Below are positions 24,098-32,546 of a stretch of 32,974 bases of DNA, piece after piece. The position numbers and the translations under genes were made by a program. The notes beneath the pieces are model-generated. The model did not search any database. It was not told the DNA's origin and worked only from the letters and a program-made list of their open reading frames with translations. Position 1 is the first letter of the stretch; each line of letters begins with the position of its first letter. The stretch spans positions 51,653-84,626 of the forward strand of contig JAMPEL010000008.1 in the NCBI GenBank assembly GCA_023665185.1. Reading direction: 5' to 3'. The DNA is from Roseburia sp. Lineage in GTDB: Bacteria > Bacteroidota > Bacteroidia > Bacteroidales > Bacteroidaceae.

Positions 24098-24541
24098 ATG
24101 ATAGTAGACACTCTTGAGAACTTTAGAAAATATGTTTCTTTGAACTCTCTTTTTGCTAAGATTGAGGAGTATATTGCGAATAATGAACTGTCGGCTCATG
24201 AGCCGGGAAAAGTAGAAATCTCAGGCGAGGACCTTTTTGCCAACTATTGTGTGGCAAAAGGAAAGATGGCGGCAGAGGCGCGTTTGGAAACCCATGATGT
24301 GATGATAGATGTACAGATTCCTCTTAGTTGTCCTGAGACTATGGGATATACTCCTCGGAAAGATTTGCCGGAAGAATCATACGATGCTTCTAAAGACATT
24401 ACTTTTTATGATGGTGCAGCCCAACAGTATGTGACTGTATATCCGGGAATGTTTGCAATTTTCTTTCCGCAGGATGGCCATGCTCCTTGTATCAGTGAGG
24501 AGAAAGAGATTAAGAAGGTAATATTTAAAGTAAAGGCTTGA
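24098..24541 (+). CDS. YhcH/YjgK/YiaL family protein
   Basis: The 147-residue protein matches the YhcH/YjgK/YiaL (DUF386) cupin-like family, related to the small beta-galactosidase subunit EbgC. Visible family features are the E60-A-R-L-E64-T-H66 segment leading into DVMIDVQ, and FFPQDGHAP with H128, which together can bind a metal. Members are linked to sugar or sialic-acid use, possibly as anomer-handling enzymes, but the reaction here is not known. It lies 7 bp before the branching enzyme gene and is likely co-transcribed with it, which suggests a place in carbohydrate metabolism. Confidence 0.85.
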   Translation: MIVDTLENFRKYVSLNSLFAKIEEYIANNELSAHEPGKVEISGEDLFANYCVAKGKMAAEARLETHDVMIDVQIPLSCPETMGYTPRKDLPEESYDASKDITFYDGAAQQYVTVYPGMFAIFFPQDGHAPCISEEKEIKKVIFKVKA

Positions 24542-24548
24542 TTGTGGT

Positions 24549-26624
24549 ATGGCAAAGAAAGTAACAGAGAAGACTGTAGCTTCCAGTAAGAAAACGGTAT
24601 CCAAAAAAAGGCCGAAAATAGGGCTTGTGAAGAATGATAAATGGCTTGAACCTTATGAGGAGGCAATCAAGGGACGCCATCAGCATGTTGTAGATAAAGT
24701 AGCGGAACTGACAAACAACGGACAGTGTTCTTTGTCTGATTTTGCTTCTGGCTATTTATATTTTGGCTTGCATAGGACTGATAAGGGGTGGACATTGAGA
24801 GAGTGGGCACCCCATGCAACAGAAATATATATCGTGGGTGATTTCAATGGATGGAAAGAGTTGCCTCAGTATAAAATGAAAAAAATCGCCAATGGCAATT
24901 GGGAGATAAATCTCAGACCGGGAGCATTGAAGCATGGTGATTTATATAAACTGAGAATCCATTGGGAAGGTGGAGAAGGCGAGCGTATTCCTGCATGGTG
25001 CAGACGTGTTGTGCAAGACGAGCGGACAAAAATATTCTCTGCTCAGGTTTGGGCACCGGAGAAACCGTATGTATTTAAAAAGAAAAGTTTCAAACCCAAT
25101 ACATCTCCTTTGTTGATATATGAATGTCATATAGGTATGTCGCAAGATGCGGAGAAAGTAGGTACTTATATGGAATTCAAAGACAATGTTCTGCCTCGCA
25201 TTGCTAAAGACGGATATAACTGCATACAGATAATGGCTATTGCCGAGCATCCTTATTATGGAAGTTTTGGTTATCATGTGTCCAATTTTTTTGCGCCTTC
25301 AAGTCGTTTTGGAACTCCTGAAGAACTGAAAGAACTTGTGGACGAGGCTCATAAGATGGGAATTGCCGTGATTATGGATATAGTACATTCTCATGCTGTA
25401 AAGAATGAGATGGAAGGGTTGGGCAACTTTGCAGGAGATGGTTGTCAGTATTTCATGTCGGGCGAAAGAAGAGAACATCCAGCATGGGACAGCCTTTGCT
25501 TTGATTATGGTAAGAACGAGGTGATTCACTATTTGCTCAGTAACTGTAAATATTGGCTGGAAGAGTTTAAGTTTGATGGTTTTCGTTTTGACGGAGTGAC
25601 TTCAATGCTTTATTATAGTCATGGACTTGGTGAGTCTTTTAGTGGATATGGCGACTATTATAACGGACATGAGGACGATGAGGCTATTGCATATCTTACT
25701 CTTGCCAATCTTCTTATACATGAAGTGAATCCTAAGGCAATAACCATTGCTGAGGAAGTCTCTGGTATGCCAGGACTTGCTGCGCCTTTTAAAGACGGTG
25801 GATATGGATTTGACTATCGCATGGCGATGAACATTCCGGATTATTGGATAAAGACAATCAAGGAACTCCCGGATGAGCAGTGGAAGCCAAGTTCTATGTT
25901 TTGGGAGACTACAAACCGGCGCGCCGATGAAAAAACAATTTCTTATGCGGAAAGTCATGATCAGGCACTGGTTGGAGATAAGACAATTATTTTCCGTCTG
26001 ATTGATGCCGACATGTATTGGCATTTCAAGAAGGGTGATGAGAATTATACGGCAAACCGAGGTATTGCGCTTCATAAAATGATTCGTTTGCTTACTGCGT
26101 CGACAATGAATGGCGGTTATCTGAATTTTATGGGGAATGAGTTCGGACATCCGGAGTGGATAGATTTTCCGCGTGAGGGAAACGGATGGAGTCATAAGTA
26201 TGCGCGTCGTCAATGGAATCTTTTGGATAATCATGAGCTTTGCTATCATTATCTTGGTGATTTTGATGAGGCTATGATTAAGTTGCTTGGTTCAGAAAAG
26301 AAAATCCAAAAGACAAAAGTTGTGGAGGTTTGGCATAATGACGCAGATCAGATATTGGCTTACAGTCGAGGAGATTTGCTGTTTGTATTCAATTTTAGTC
26401 CGAGTCAGTCATATACAGGATATGGATTCATTGTCCCTCAAGGAGCTTATGATGTGGTTCTGAATACAGACTCCAAGATTTTTGGAGGAAATGAGCTGGC
26501 TGATGATTCTGTAAGGCATCTTACAAATTATGATCCTGTGTATGCAAAGGATGATAAGGGATGGCTTAAACTTTATATTCCGGCAAGAAGTGCTGTCGTT
26601 TTGCGTAAAGCAAAAGATTCGTAA
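24549..26624 (+). CDS. glgB: 1,4-alpha-glucan (glycogen) branching enzyme, GH13
   Basis: This enzyme cuts alpha-1,4 glucan chains and rejoins them as alpha-1,6 branches in glycogen. The 691 residues show a short Lys-rich start, a carbohydrate-binding/E-set domain (about 75-180, WTLREWAPHATEIYIVGDFN), the GH13 barrel, and a C-terminal beta domain. The catalytic triad is D348 in GFRFDGVTSMLYY, E402 in ITIAEEVSGMPG and D471 in YAESHDQALVGD. The wording of these motifs matches the eukaryote-like subfamily GH13_8 rather than the E. coli GlgB type, as is usual in Bacteroidetes. The gene follows YhcH by 7 bp. No other glycogen gene is in the window. Confidence 0.93.
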   Translation: MAKKVTEKTVASSKKTVSKKRPKIGLVKNDKWLEPYEEAIKGRHQHVVDKVAELTNNGQCSLSDFASGYLYFGLHRTDKGWTLREWAPHATEIYIVGDFNGWKELPQYKMKKIANGNWEINLRPGALKHGDLYKLRIHWEGGEGERIPAWCRRVVQDERTKIFSAQVWAPEKPYVFKKKSFKPNTSPLLIYECHIGMSQDAEKVGTYMEFKDNVLPRIAKDGYNCIQIMAIAEHPYYGSFGYHVSNFFAPSSRFGTPEELKELVDEAHKMGIAVIMDIVHSHAVKNEMEGLGNFAGDGCQYFMSGERREHPAWDSLCFDYGKNEVIHYLLSNCKYWLEEFKFDGFRFDGVTSMLYYSHGLGESFSGYGDYYNGHEDDEAIAYLTLANLLIHEVNPKAITIAEEVSGMPGLAAPFKDGGYGFDYRMAMNIPDYWIKTIKELPDEQWKPSSMFWETTNRRADEKTISYAESHDQALVGDKTIIFRLIDADMYWHFKKGDENYTANRGIALHKMIRLLTASTMNGGYLNFMGNEFGHPEWIDFPREGNGWSHKYARRQWNLLDNHELCYHYLGDFDEAMIKLLGSEKKIQKTKVVEVWHNDADQILAYSRGDLLFVFNFSPSQSYTGYGFIVPQGAYDVVLNTDSKIFGGNELADDSVRHLTNYDPVYAKDDKGWLKLYIPARSAVVLRKAKDS

Positions 26625-26678
26625 GGTTTTGTTGGATTTCGGTCAATATAAACGCAATTTCTAATAGAGAAGACGAAA

Positions 26679-27854
26679 GTGAGTTATTATCATTCTACAT
26701 TACAGAAAACCACAGGACTAATTCGTTTTTCCTGTGGGCTTCTGTTTGTATCATTTAGTTTCTTGTATTTGTATTGTATACAAGGGGATTTATTGGCGGA
26801 AGCACAATTTGTATTTTCAAATGGAGTTACTACTTATTCCATTCTTTTTGGGGCATTGGTTATAACTGTGGTGTTACAGATTCTTCAGTGGCTTGTATGC
26901 CTTATTTTCAAGGGATTCCCTGACAAGTGGTATGCTATCAGTTATTTTCCTTCATTTCTGTTTTTTTCCATAATAACGGATGTGAATCGCAATGTCTTTG
27001 ACTCTTTCTCATGGGGTAGCTGGAAATGGTTTGCACCATTGGCATTGCTGCTTTTTGTTCTCTTTGCTTTGTTTATAAAGAAACGTTCTGGTGCTGAGGA
27101 CTCTTCTTCTTTGATTAGTATGAGTCTTTGGCCGAATTTTCTCATATTGCTTGTGATGATTTTGTGTACGGGAAGTATTCCAAGTACAACAGATGTATAT
27201 CATTATGAGCTGAAAACTGAACGTCTGATAATGAGTGGAGAGTATGAGGAGGCTTGCAAGGTTGGTGCCAAATCGTTGGCCTCAAGCAGACGTCTGACTG
27301 AACTTCGGGCTTATGCTCTTGCCGCAAGAGGAGAGCTTGGTGAGAAATTGTTTGATTTTCCTCAATACTATGGTGCTAATGGATTGCTTGATGTGTGTGA
27401 TTCTTTAGGACATTATCGGTTTGACTGTAGAGATATTTGCGCCTCTCTTGGATTCAGATGTGGAAAGTCGGTCAAAACTTTTGGGCGGTATATTGAATTG
27501 GCTGTGGCTGCTGACACATTGCAGCGGCAACCTCTTGGAGACTATTATCTTTGTTCTTTATTGCTTGATAAAGACTTGTCGACTTTTGAGAAAGAGCTTT
27601 CTCGTTATTATGCGCCTGACCAGTTTTTGCCAAAGGCTTATAAAGAGGCTTTGCTTATAAACTATGATATGTCCTCCGATTCTATTCCGCAATATGCCGA
27701 TACTGTATTGCTTGCCGGATTGAGAGAGTATAGGCAGATGAAAGAAGAACTGTCTGATGCCAGAGAGCGTGTTAATCGGACTCGCAGAAAATTCGGAAAA
27801 ACTTATTGGTGGTATTATGATTATTCTGATGAAGTAGAGAAAGAGGAATATTGA
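26679..27854 (+). CDS. Multi-pass membrane protein with helical C-terminal domain (DUF6057-like)
   Basis: The 391-residue protein has about five hydrophobic helices in its first 165 residues (about 14-34, 52-76, 88-100, 116-134 and 150-165), then a soluble part of about 225 residues made of helical pairs (TERLIMSGEYEEACKVGAKS onward) that looks like tetratricopeptide-type repeats. It ends in a basic and tyrosine-rich tail, KTYWWYYDYSDEVEKEEY. It resembles Bacteroidetes hypothetical membrane proteins classed as DUF6057, an attribution I hold loosely. The start is GTG at 26679, 54 bp after the branching enzyme; no terminator intervenes. Function unknown. Confidence 0.6.
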   Translation: MSYYHSTLQKTTGLIRFSCGLLFVSFSFLYLYCIQGDLLAEAQFVFSNGVTTYSILFGALVITVVLQILQWLVCLIFKGFPDKWYAISYFPSFLFFSIITDVNRNVFDSFSWGSWKWFAPLALLLFVLFALFIKKRSGAEDSSSLISMSLWPNFLILLVMILCTGSIPSTTDVYHYELKTERLIMSGEYEEACKVGAKSLASSRRLTELRAYALAARGELGEKLFDFPQYYGANGLLDVCDSLGHYRFDCRDICASLGFRCGKSVKTFGRYIELAVAADTLQRQPLGDYYLCSLLLDKDLSTFEKELSRYYAPDQFLPKAYKEALLINYDMSSDSIPQYADTVLLAGLREYRQMKEELSDARERVNRTRRKFGKTYWWYYDYSDEVEKEEY

Positions 27855-27953
27855 AAGCCTTTTCTTGGATACGTGTTAGAAGATTTCATGCGTATTATAG
27901 AAGTTTATTCTATATTTCTATGACTGTCTGTTTAATATTTGGGGCAGTGAATC

Positions 27954-28002
27954 GGGTAGGAAGTAAGCGTTCTTTGATTGGTGTTTACTTTCTACCCTTT
28001 TT
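27954..28002 (+). terminator. Terminator downstream of the membrane-protein gene
   Basis: GGGTAGGAAGTAA (27954-27966) pairs with TTACTTTCTACCC (27985-27997) with one G-U, followed by five T. It lies between this gene and the convergent HxlR gene. Confidence 0.85.
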
Positions 28003-28050
28003 GTATGACCATCTTGTATTCTTTTTTGCACATAAGATTGTGTGCTTATC

Positions 28051-28443
28051 TCATGCCTCGGATAATATATTGGACTCCGGTTGCAGTGTCCTTTTTTCTG
28101 TCTCTAACAAGTTTGTACCCCAGTCACACATTTGGAAGATGATAGGCAAGATAGATTTGCCTAATTTTGTAAGTCTGTATTCTACTTTTGGAGGGACAAC
28201 AGGAAAAACCTCACGTTCTACAATACCGTTCTTTTCCAATTCACGTGCCGTTTGTGTAAACATTTTGTTTGATATACCGGGCATTTTATGCTGCAAATCA
28301 GAAGACCGTAATGCTCCGTCTTTTAGCATATAAATCATCATGGTTTTCCATTTTCCTCCTATGAGGCTTAGAGTCAAATCGAGTGAGCAAAAATATTCCT
28401 TTCCACGAAAAATTATCTTTTGTGTATCTTTCTGACTATTCAT
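28051..28443 (-). CDS. HxlR family transcriptional regulator
   Basis: The 130-residue protein is a winged helix-turn-helix regulator of the HxlR/MarR-like type: C19 in YFCSLDLTLSLIGGKWKTMM (family C-x8-10-GGKWK), the recognition region LRSSDLQHKMPGISNKMFTQ, and the wing EREVFPVVPPKVEYRLTKLG. In studied members (YodB, HypR) the early cysteine senses quinones, aldehydes or disulfide stress and the regulator controls a neighbouring reductase. Here it is divergent from a flavodoxin-like reductase across 92 bp that contain a clear dyad, so it probably represses both genes. Its product length is normal. Confidence 0.9.
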   Translation of the reverse strand: MNSQKDTQKIIFRGKEYFCSLDLTLSLIGGKWKTMMIYMLKDGALRSSDLQHKMPGISNKMFTQTARELEKNGIVEREVFPVVPPKVEYRLTKLGKSILPIIFQMCDWGTNLLETEKRTLQPESNILSEA

Positions 28444-28485
28444 AAAATACTCCTTCCGGTTACTATGTTACATATTTGTGCGTAC

Positions 28486-28520
28486 TTGCAAAAGTAGGAA
28501 AGTTGTAGTTATTTTGCAAA
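28486..28520. promoter_or_regulatory. Divergent promoter pair with TTGCAAAA/TTTTGCAA dyad
   Basis: TTGCAAAA (28486-28493) and TTTTGCAA (28512-28519) form a perfect 8-bp inverted repeat. On the minus strand CAAA 28517-28520 and CAAAAGTA 28489-28496 read TTTG-N20-TACTTTTG, a full promoter for the HxlR gene. On the plus strand TTG 28486-28488, 20 nt, TTATTTTG 28509-28516 is a near-consensus promoter for the reductase gene. Each -33 box overlaps the other strand's -7 box, so one bound regulator could shut both. Confidence 0.65.
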
Positions 28521-28535
28521 GAAATAATCAGAAAT

Positions 28536-29183
28536 ATGAAGACGATAATTATTAATGGAAGTCCGCGAAAGGATGGCAATACGGTCCAAATGTGCCGTGC
28601 TTTTGCTGAAGGAGTTATATCTCAGAGAAAAGATGTAAGCATTGAAGTTGTAAATTTGTATGACTTTGATTTTAAGGGATGTAGAAGTTGTTTTGCTTGC
28701 AAATTGAAAAATTCATCCACATATGGAAAATGCGCAGTCAGAGATGCTATCTCACCGATATTGGAGAAAGCTCTCAATGCGGATATTCTTGTTTTGGCCT
28801 CGCCAATCTACCTGATGGATGTGTCTGGAGAATATAAGTCATTTCTTGAGCGGCTGTTATTCCCTTTAGCTTCTTATGAAGCGGGATATAAGTCTCTTGC
28901 AACCAATAAAATGCAAGTCGTTACAATTTATACAATGAATGTTCCAAAAGAAATGTGTCCAACTTCGGTGATTGCAAGCACAGAGTATTTTATCGGGCAT
29001 ATATTTCAAGAGCCGCACCGGATATGTGCCTACAACACTTATCAGTTCAAGGACTATTCAAAATATAAGGTAGAGGTGTTTAATGAACAGCAGAAAAGGA
29101 AATACCATGATGAAGTTTTTCCTGTTGAGTTGAAGAATGCTTTTGTTTTAGGTCAAGAGGTGGCAGCAAAAGTAAGCGAATAG
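28536..29183 (+). CDS. Flavodoxin family NAD(P)H-dependent oxidoreductase
   Basis: The 215-residue protein starts with the strand-loop MKTIIINGSPRKDGNTVQMC, the FMN-phosphate loop of the NADPH-dependent FMN reductase family, followed by CRSCFACKLKNS with three cysteines and ASPIYLMDVSGEYKSFLERL, the second FMN contact. It belongs to the same broad family as the gene at 19110 but differs in the cysteine region and has a longer C-terminal half. Its likely role is quinone or other electrophile reduction under control of the divergent HxlR regulator. A terminator follows 15 bp after the stop. Confidence 0.85.
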   Translation: MKTIIINGSPRKDGNTVQMCRAFAEGVISQRKDVSIEVVNLYDFDFKGCRSCFACKLKNSSTYGKCAVRDAISPILEKALNADILVLASPIYLMDVSGEYKSFLERLLFPLASYEAGYKSLATNKMQVVTIYTMNVPKEMCPTSVIASTEYFIGHIFQEPHRICAYNTYQFKDYSKYKVEVFNEQQKRKYHDEVFPVELKNAFVLGQEVAAKVSE

Positions 29184-29198
29184 GGAAGAATGATTTTT

Positions 29199-29245
29199 AT
29201 ATATCCACAGATTATAGTTCCGCTACAGTCTGTGGATATATTTTG
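29199..29245 (+). terminator. Terminator between the reductase and cobS
   Basis: ATATATCCACAGA (29199-29211) pairs perfectly with TCTGTGGATATAT (29229-29241), followed by TTTT. Since cobS ends at 29258 on the other strand, the stem may serve both, though only the plus strand has a T run. Confidence 0.7.
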
Positions 29246-29257
29246 GAAGGATTCAAT

Positions 29258-30034
29258 TTATATCATATCGTATTGACACGCAGCTACTAATGCAATATAA
29301 AATACAGTTTCTGTAATTATAAATGCGGCACCGCAGCAGTCACCTGTATATCCCTTTATTCTGTGTTTCATCATTCTGAATAACATGAGTATGATAAGTG
29401 CTGATGCCGCCATAGGAATTATCAATGACGTGCTGTGTATGAAGAATATGAAAGACAGCAGACCGAAGAAGGTTGATATGAGAATGTCACAAACAGTCAT
29501 TCTATGGTACACCAGTTTGTTTTTCGCCTCACTTTCTTTTCTTGCATATGGCAGTACATTAATAATATGAGAACACAGATACTTTGAATAGGTGTCGGCT
29601 GTAATGAAGGCATGCGGAATGATGCTTTCCGGAAGATTTGAAATCAGTGAGAATATAAGAATATAGTATACTGCTAATCCAATGACACCATAACTGCCGA
29701 TATGCGAGTCTTTCATTATCTCCAGCACACGCTCTCGTGAGGTTCCCCCGCCGAATCCGTCACAAAAATCAGCGAATCCGTCCTCATGCAACGCACCGGT
29801 AATGAGCAGTCTGCTTATGATAGCCATTATGATACACACATTTGTTGGGAAAAAGTAGGTGGCAATGCAGAATGTAGCTGCCATCACGCTACCTGTCAGC
29901 CATCCAGTCATAGACCATAATGGCACAACCCGTTCATAATATTCTTTGGGTACATTGGCTATTCGCCAGAAAGGTAACCGTGTGAAGAATATGAATGCGG
30001 CGAGACTTCGGTAGTATATATTTTTTATGATCAT
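29258..30034 (-). CDS. cobS: Adenosylcobinamide-GDP ribazoletransferase (cobalamin synthase) CobS
   Basis: CobS joins adenosylcobinamide-GDP with alpha-ribazole (or its phosphate) to give adenosylcobalamin (phosphate) in the inner membrane, the last step of nucleotide-loop assembly. The 258-residue protein has about six hydrophobic helices and the family motif ALHEDGFADFCDGFGGGTSR (about residues 81-100), with H83, E84, D85, D89 and D92, then MKDSHIGSYGVIGL. The opening FTRLPFWR is also typical. It lies 82 bp downstream of cbiB on the same strand. The usual partners cobU, cobT and cobC are not in the window. Confidence 0.93.
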   Translation of the reverse strand: MIIKNIYYRSLAAFIFFTRLPFWRIANVPKEYYERVVPLWSMTGWLTGSVMAATFCIATYFFPTNVCIIMAIISRLLITGALHEDGFADFCDGFGGGTSRERVLEIMKDSHIGSYGVIGLAVYYILIFSLISNLPESIIPHAFITADTYSKYLCSHIINVLPYARKESEAKNKLVYHRMTVCDILISTFFGLLSFIFFIHSTSLIIPMAASALIILMLFRMMKHRIKGYTGDCCGAAFIITETVFYIALVAACQYDMI

Positions 30035-30116
30035 ATTGAATAGTGCTTTTTCTTGTTTGTCTTATTTGGGTTGTGTGGAATATTTCCTGTCTTTGTGGAA
30101 TACATCTGATTCCTGC

Positions 30117-31190
30117 TTATGATATGAGGTAAGTTGAATAAAAAAGGGTTAGCAGCAGTATCATCATGCTTTCCGCCACCACCGAAACCCTTAGAGACAA
30201 GTACATGTCACCGGTTGTCAGTGGGCGCGGATTGGTACCTATATACGGTTTGTAGAAATACTCTCCAAAATAATTGTGCGGACCTCCAAAACGACAGTTT
30301 AGTATAGAAGCAAGAGCGGCTTCTGGCCATCCGCTGTTCGGACTGGCATGTTGAGGACCGAAATGCGCCACAAAGGCAAATGACAATTTAAGTCGTTTCA
30401 TTGCTGATATATTCTTCATGCAACCACCGGATTCCTGTTTGCATGATTTGTTATGACAGACTATGCACGATGCCAGTATCATTAATATGGCTGTCAGGCG
30501 AGCAGGTACATAATTTGCAAAATCGTCTATTTTGGCAGCCCAGCATCCGAAATCTTTATATCTTTCATTCTGATACCCAATCATGGAATCAAGCGTGTTG
30601 ACCATTTTGTAAGCCATCATGCCGGGAACTCCAAGCAGAAACAACCAGAAGAGCGGAGCGATAACCCCGTCGCTGAGATTCTCTGCCAGTGTTTCGAGTG
30701 CGGCAGTCCGTATTTCCTGCGGTGTCAGCTCCGAAGTGTCACGTCCGACAATTCGTCCTACCTGCCTGCGTCCTTCCTCTGTACTTCTATCCACGGCTTT
30801 GAATGTCATCCTTACTTCCTTGCGCAAGGTCTTGCCTGCCAGACAATAGAAAATCAATATGGAGCATATGGCCACATATAGCAGGATAAACAGTGATGAC
30901 GGTATAGCCATTCCATGCTGCTGGTTTGTGGAAAAGATGAAGGGAGCATACTGCAAACACCACGACAGTCCTTGTTGCAGGAGTATATAGACTCCCAAAA
31001 TGCAGGCTACAGCAAAGACTCCTCCCTTTATTTTCTTGTGTCTGCCCTTGTTTAGTCTTTTCTCACCAAAACTGATTATTCTTCCGAACAAGACAACAGG
31101 GTGGGGAAGACGCTCTGGGTCACCAAACATGTAGTCGAGTATCCATCCTGTTATCAAAGGCAGGATGAGTATGATTAAGTATATGTTCAT
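30117..31190 (-). CDS. cbiB: Adenosylcobinamide-phosphate synthase CbiB
   Basis: CbiB attaches the aminopropanol (or its phosphate) side chain to adenosylcobyric acid. The 357-residue membrane protein shows the family segments LDYMFGDPERLPHPVVLFGR near the start, then ALETLAENLSDGVIAPLFW, MVNTLDSMIGYQNERYKDFG and PNSGWPEAALASILNCRFGG with GPHNYFGEYF, and several transmembrane helices. It is somewhat longer than typical CbiB (about 310-320), mainly by a segment around residues 240-265 with HNKSCKQESGGCM. It is the first gene of a cbiB-cobS pair. Confidence 0.93.
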   Translation of the reverse strand: MNIYLIILILPLITGWILDYMFGDPERLPHPVVLFGRIISFGEKRLNKGRHKKIKGGVFAVACILGVYILLQQGLSWCLQYAPFIFSTNQQHGMAIPSSLFILLYVAICSILIFYCLAGKTLRKEVRMTFKAVDRSTEEGRRQVGRIVGRDTSELTPQEIRTAALETLAENLSDGVIAPLFWLFLLGVPGMMAYKMVNTLDSMIGYQNERYKDFGCWAAKIDDFANYVPARLTAILMILASCIVCHNKSCKQESGGCMKNISAMKRLKLSFAFVAHFGPQHASPNSGWPEAALASILNCRFGGPHNYFGEYFYKPYIGTNPRPLTTGDMYLSLRVSVVAESMMILLLTLFYSTYLIS

Positions 31191-31219
31191 TCTAATATGA
31201 TTGCGATTTTACAGAAAAC

Positions 31220-31281
31220 TGACAATTGAGAATCAAGAGGCACACACAGTTCGTGATGGGCATCTTGATTCTCAATTGTCA
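31220..31281. terminator. Perfect 19-bp hairpin between the CMD-like gene and cbiB
   Basis: TGACAATTGAGAATCAAGA (31220-31238) and TCTTGATTCTCAATTGTCA (31263-31281) are exact reverse complements around a 24-nt loop. On the minus strand it lies 62 bp after the CMD-like gene and 29 bp before cbiB, and is followed by GTTTTCTG. It could end the upstream transcript, act in the cbiB leader, or be a small repeat; AATTGAGAATC-type repeats are common between genes in this phylum. Confidence 0.55.
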
Positions 31282-31343
31282 ATATCTTGGGACTTTGTGG
31301 AGATTTAAATCAGATTCCACTTCTCTCCTGTGTAAATGTCTTT

Positions 31344-32105
31344 TCAATAAGCCTTGTTGATGGCTGTAAGCGCATTGAGCGCGCGCGGAAATCCAATATA
31401 TGGTATCATGGCTGTAACAGCCGCCACCATATATTCTTTTGAGTTCCCCACATTCTTGTTGCCGCAGGCATGGCTGTACATTTGTGGCTCTGTTCCTCCC
31501 ATAGAGGCAAGGAAGCAGAATGTCATCAATTCTCTTTGCTGCATGGTCACACCATTTCTTGTATAGAAATCACCGAAACAATATCCCGCAAGGAAATTAT
31601 TGATGTGTTCCTGTCCGTGGGGCGCGTCCTTGAACATCTGCTCAATGCTTTCTTTGCCGAAAATAGATTCCATCCATTCCCGTCCTTTCTCGATGCGGGT
31701 AGTCATGTCCGTTGTTGCCTGATCATCGAGAGGCAGTTTGATGTCGTTGTTCTCGAACACATCGTTCATGGCAAGCAGGAAGTCGATGACTCTTGAAAAA
31801 CCGACATATGGTATGGACTGGTAGACAACCTCACGTATCTCTCTTGGTTTCAATCCCACATTCAGTGCCGCATTCACCATAGTCTTGAATTGAGTCATGG
31901 CACGGCCTCCAATAGTCGATGCCAAGATTGACATTATCCGGGTTTTCTCATCAAGAATCTCTGTATATTTAATGTTTTCATCGAATGCAAAATTGTCGAA
32001 TATGGCAGTAAGTTCCGGGTCGCTATGCAAAGTGTTCACACTGTTGCGGGCAAATAATCTTCTGATTATTTTTTGCGCTGTTTCTGTAATCTTGATTTCT
32101 TTCAT
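31344..32105 (-). CDS. Carboxymuconolactone decarboxylase-like protein with two tandem domains
   Basis: The 253-residue protein contains two related all-helical CMD/AhpD-fold domains. The first is at about 51-115 (DEKTRIMSILASTIGGRAMT through IPYVGFSRVIDFLLAMND); the second is at about 185-250 (MQQRELMTFCFLASMGGTEP through IPYIGFPRALNALTAIN). The shared IPY-V/I-GF-R and GG spacing show an internal duplication. The second domain has SHACGNKNVG with H212. The AhpD CxxC redox pair is absent, so peroxidase activity is unlikely; a decarboxylase-like or non-redox role is possible. It stands alone with its own -7 box. Proteins of this layout are common in gut bacteria and their substrates are unknown. 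Confidence 0.85.
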   Translation of the reverse strand: MKEIKITETAQKIIRRLFARNSVNTLHSDPELTAIFDNFAFDENIKYTEILDEKTRIMSILASTIGGRAMTQFKTMVNAALNVGLKPREIREVVYQSIPYVGFSRVIDFLLAMNDVFENNDIKLPLDDQATTDMTTRIEKGREWMESIFGKESIEQMFKDAPHGQEHINNFLAGYCFGDFYTRNGVTMQQRELMTFCFLASMGGTEPQMYSHACGNKNVGNSKEYMVAAVTAMIPYIGFPRALNALTAINKAY

Positions 32106-32147
32106 GGTGTAGAGTGAGTTTTTTTTATATTGCTTATTTTATGATGG

Positions 32148-32155
32148 CAAATATA
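32148..32155 (-). promoter_or_regulatory. -7 box for the CMD-like gene
   Basis: On the minus strand the bases read TATATTTG, matching TAnnTTTG, 42 nt upstream of the start at 32105. No -33 TTTG is seen. Confidence 0.45.
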
Positions 32156-32472
32156 ACATTTTATTTTTATAATGACATGTTGTTTTAGGTTTATTTCCGC
32201 TTTGTCTGATATTTCAAGTGATTAAGTGGGCATAAACTTGCAAGACACTATCTACTTGCAAGAAACCTATTCTGTTGTTCTGCAAATGCGATAAGATGAC
32301 TGACCGTTTGAAGCTGTTTCTGTCCTTCACTAAATTCTTAAAACCGTACTGTTGTTTTTGTAAACCGCAATGCGGTTTGATGAATGTTGCACGCAAGAGA
32401 CGAGGTTTCTCTACAAGAGAATTTTATAAATTAAGTTCCCGTAATATTTTTGCAAATCAAATAATTCTTTCC
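32156..32472. other. Non-coding gap before the terminal repeat
   Basis: No gene can be supported here. It contains a perfect palindrome AAACCGCAATGCGGTTT (32362-32378), a doubled ACTTGCAAGA motif (about 32237 and 32253), and TATTTTTG (32445-32452), a -7-like box pointing into the repeat. Confidence 0.5.
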
Positions 32473-32517
32473 TAATTTAGAAGGGGAGGCATCACAAAGC
32501 GATGGAGAAGTTTGTGT
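32473..32517. repeat. Degenerate single arm of the 49-bp inverted repeat
   Basis: CCTAATTTAG, then GGGGAGG, AAAGCGA and TGGAGAAGTTTGTG follow the same order as the right arm at 14185-14233, with several substitutions and a small insertion. The opposite arm is missing. It lies about 30 bp before the 428-bp repeat, the same arrangement as copy 1. Confidence 0.6.
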
Positions 32518-32546
32518 AAAATGTTAGCAAAACATCGGAAAATCTA

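Noticed and set aside
27851-28333. 160-codon plus-strand frame overlapping the end of the membrane-protein gene
   Set aside because: It is mostly antisense to the well-supported HxlR gene and runs through a terminator hairpin.
32275-32475. 66-codon frame in the gap before the terminal repeat
   Set aside because: Cys/Phe/Lys-rich translation without motif, crossing a palindrome; likely chance in AT-rich sequence.
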